From NCBI GenBank assembly GCA_028709135.1, contig JAQVXN010000162.1, positions 1-5,276 on the forward strand: DNA of 5,276 bases, read 5' to 3'. Every line of letters starts with the position of its first letter. Positions within the stretch are counted from its first letter, which is position 1. Positions 5,193-5,276 of the stretch are shown piece by piece. The position numbers and the translations under genes are program-made. The notes under the pieces are model-generated. The model saw only the letters and a program-made list of their open reading frames with translations. It did not search any database and was not told the origin of the DNA. Source of the DNA: Bacteroidaceae bacterium (lineage in GTDB: Bacteria; Bacteroidota; Bacteroidia; Bacteroidales; Bacteroidaceae).

Positions 5193-5276
5193 TATTGAAG
5201 AGGCAAATATTCTTCACCTCTTAAGTGTTTTAATCGTATGTAATTTGTATTTAGCGGGTAAACAGAGAAAAAAGTT

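Noticed and set aside
1..5276. CRISPR array or tandem direct repeats
   Set aside because: No regularly spaced direct repeats were seen. The repeated sequences in the window are inverted repeats.

Overview
The window looks like an accessory, decaying stretch of a low-GC Gram-positive chromosome, most likely a member of the Clostridia. The evidence is AT-rich intergenic DNA, near-consensus AGGAGG ribosome binding sites, a small DUF1540-type cysteine protein, and fragments of IS66-like and conjugative-element-like genes. All recognisable genes lie on the minus strand. No gene is supported on the plus strand.

Layout from left to right. Positions 1-329 hold the C-terminal part of an IS66-family transposase; it runs off the left edge and is broken at its N-terminal side. 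Positions 469-3165 hold two unrecognised minus-strand genes. A 537-residue protein with a clear signal peptide (1552-3165) is followed 57 bases downstream by a 341-residue membrane-anchored or exported protein (469-1494). The gap between them contains a 17-bp perfect hairpin (1502-1540), and its stem includes the Shine-Dalgarno sequence of the second gene. Positions 3166-3904 are an AT-rich upstream region with candidate promoters, a structured leader and a 32-codon ORF that has an excellent ribosome binding site. Positions 3905-4343 are GC-rich and hold a broken gene fragment, probably from an integrative element. Positions 4344-4836 carry a DUF1540 gene on the minus strand with a promoter candidate, a leader hairpin and a terminator, plus a second terminator-like hairpin further on.

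The most distinctive item is at 4893-5092. It is an exactly 200-bp element with 28-bp imperfect terminal inverted repeats (22 of 28 matching), possible flanking GAA duplications, and six internal hairpins arranged as two successive three-hairpin junctions. I read it as a miniature (MITE-like) mobile element, possibly with a structured RNA or single-stranded DNA form. The last 180 bases hold only a plus-strand promoter candidate that would read out of the window.

If the 537-aa and 341-aa genes form one transcription unit, the window encodes a two-protein cell-surface or secreted module. Translation of its second member would then be gated by the intercistronic hairpin. No function can be assigned to either protein from sequence alone.
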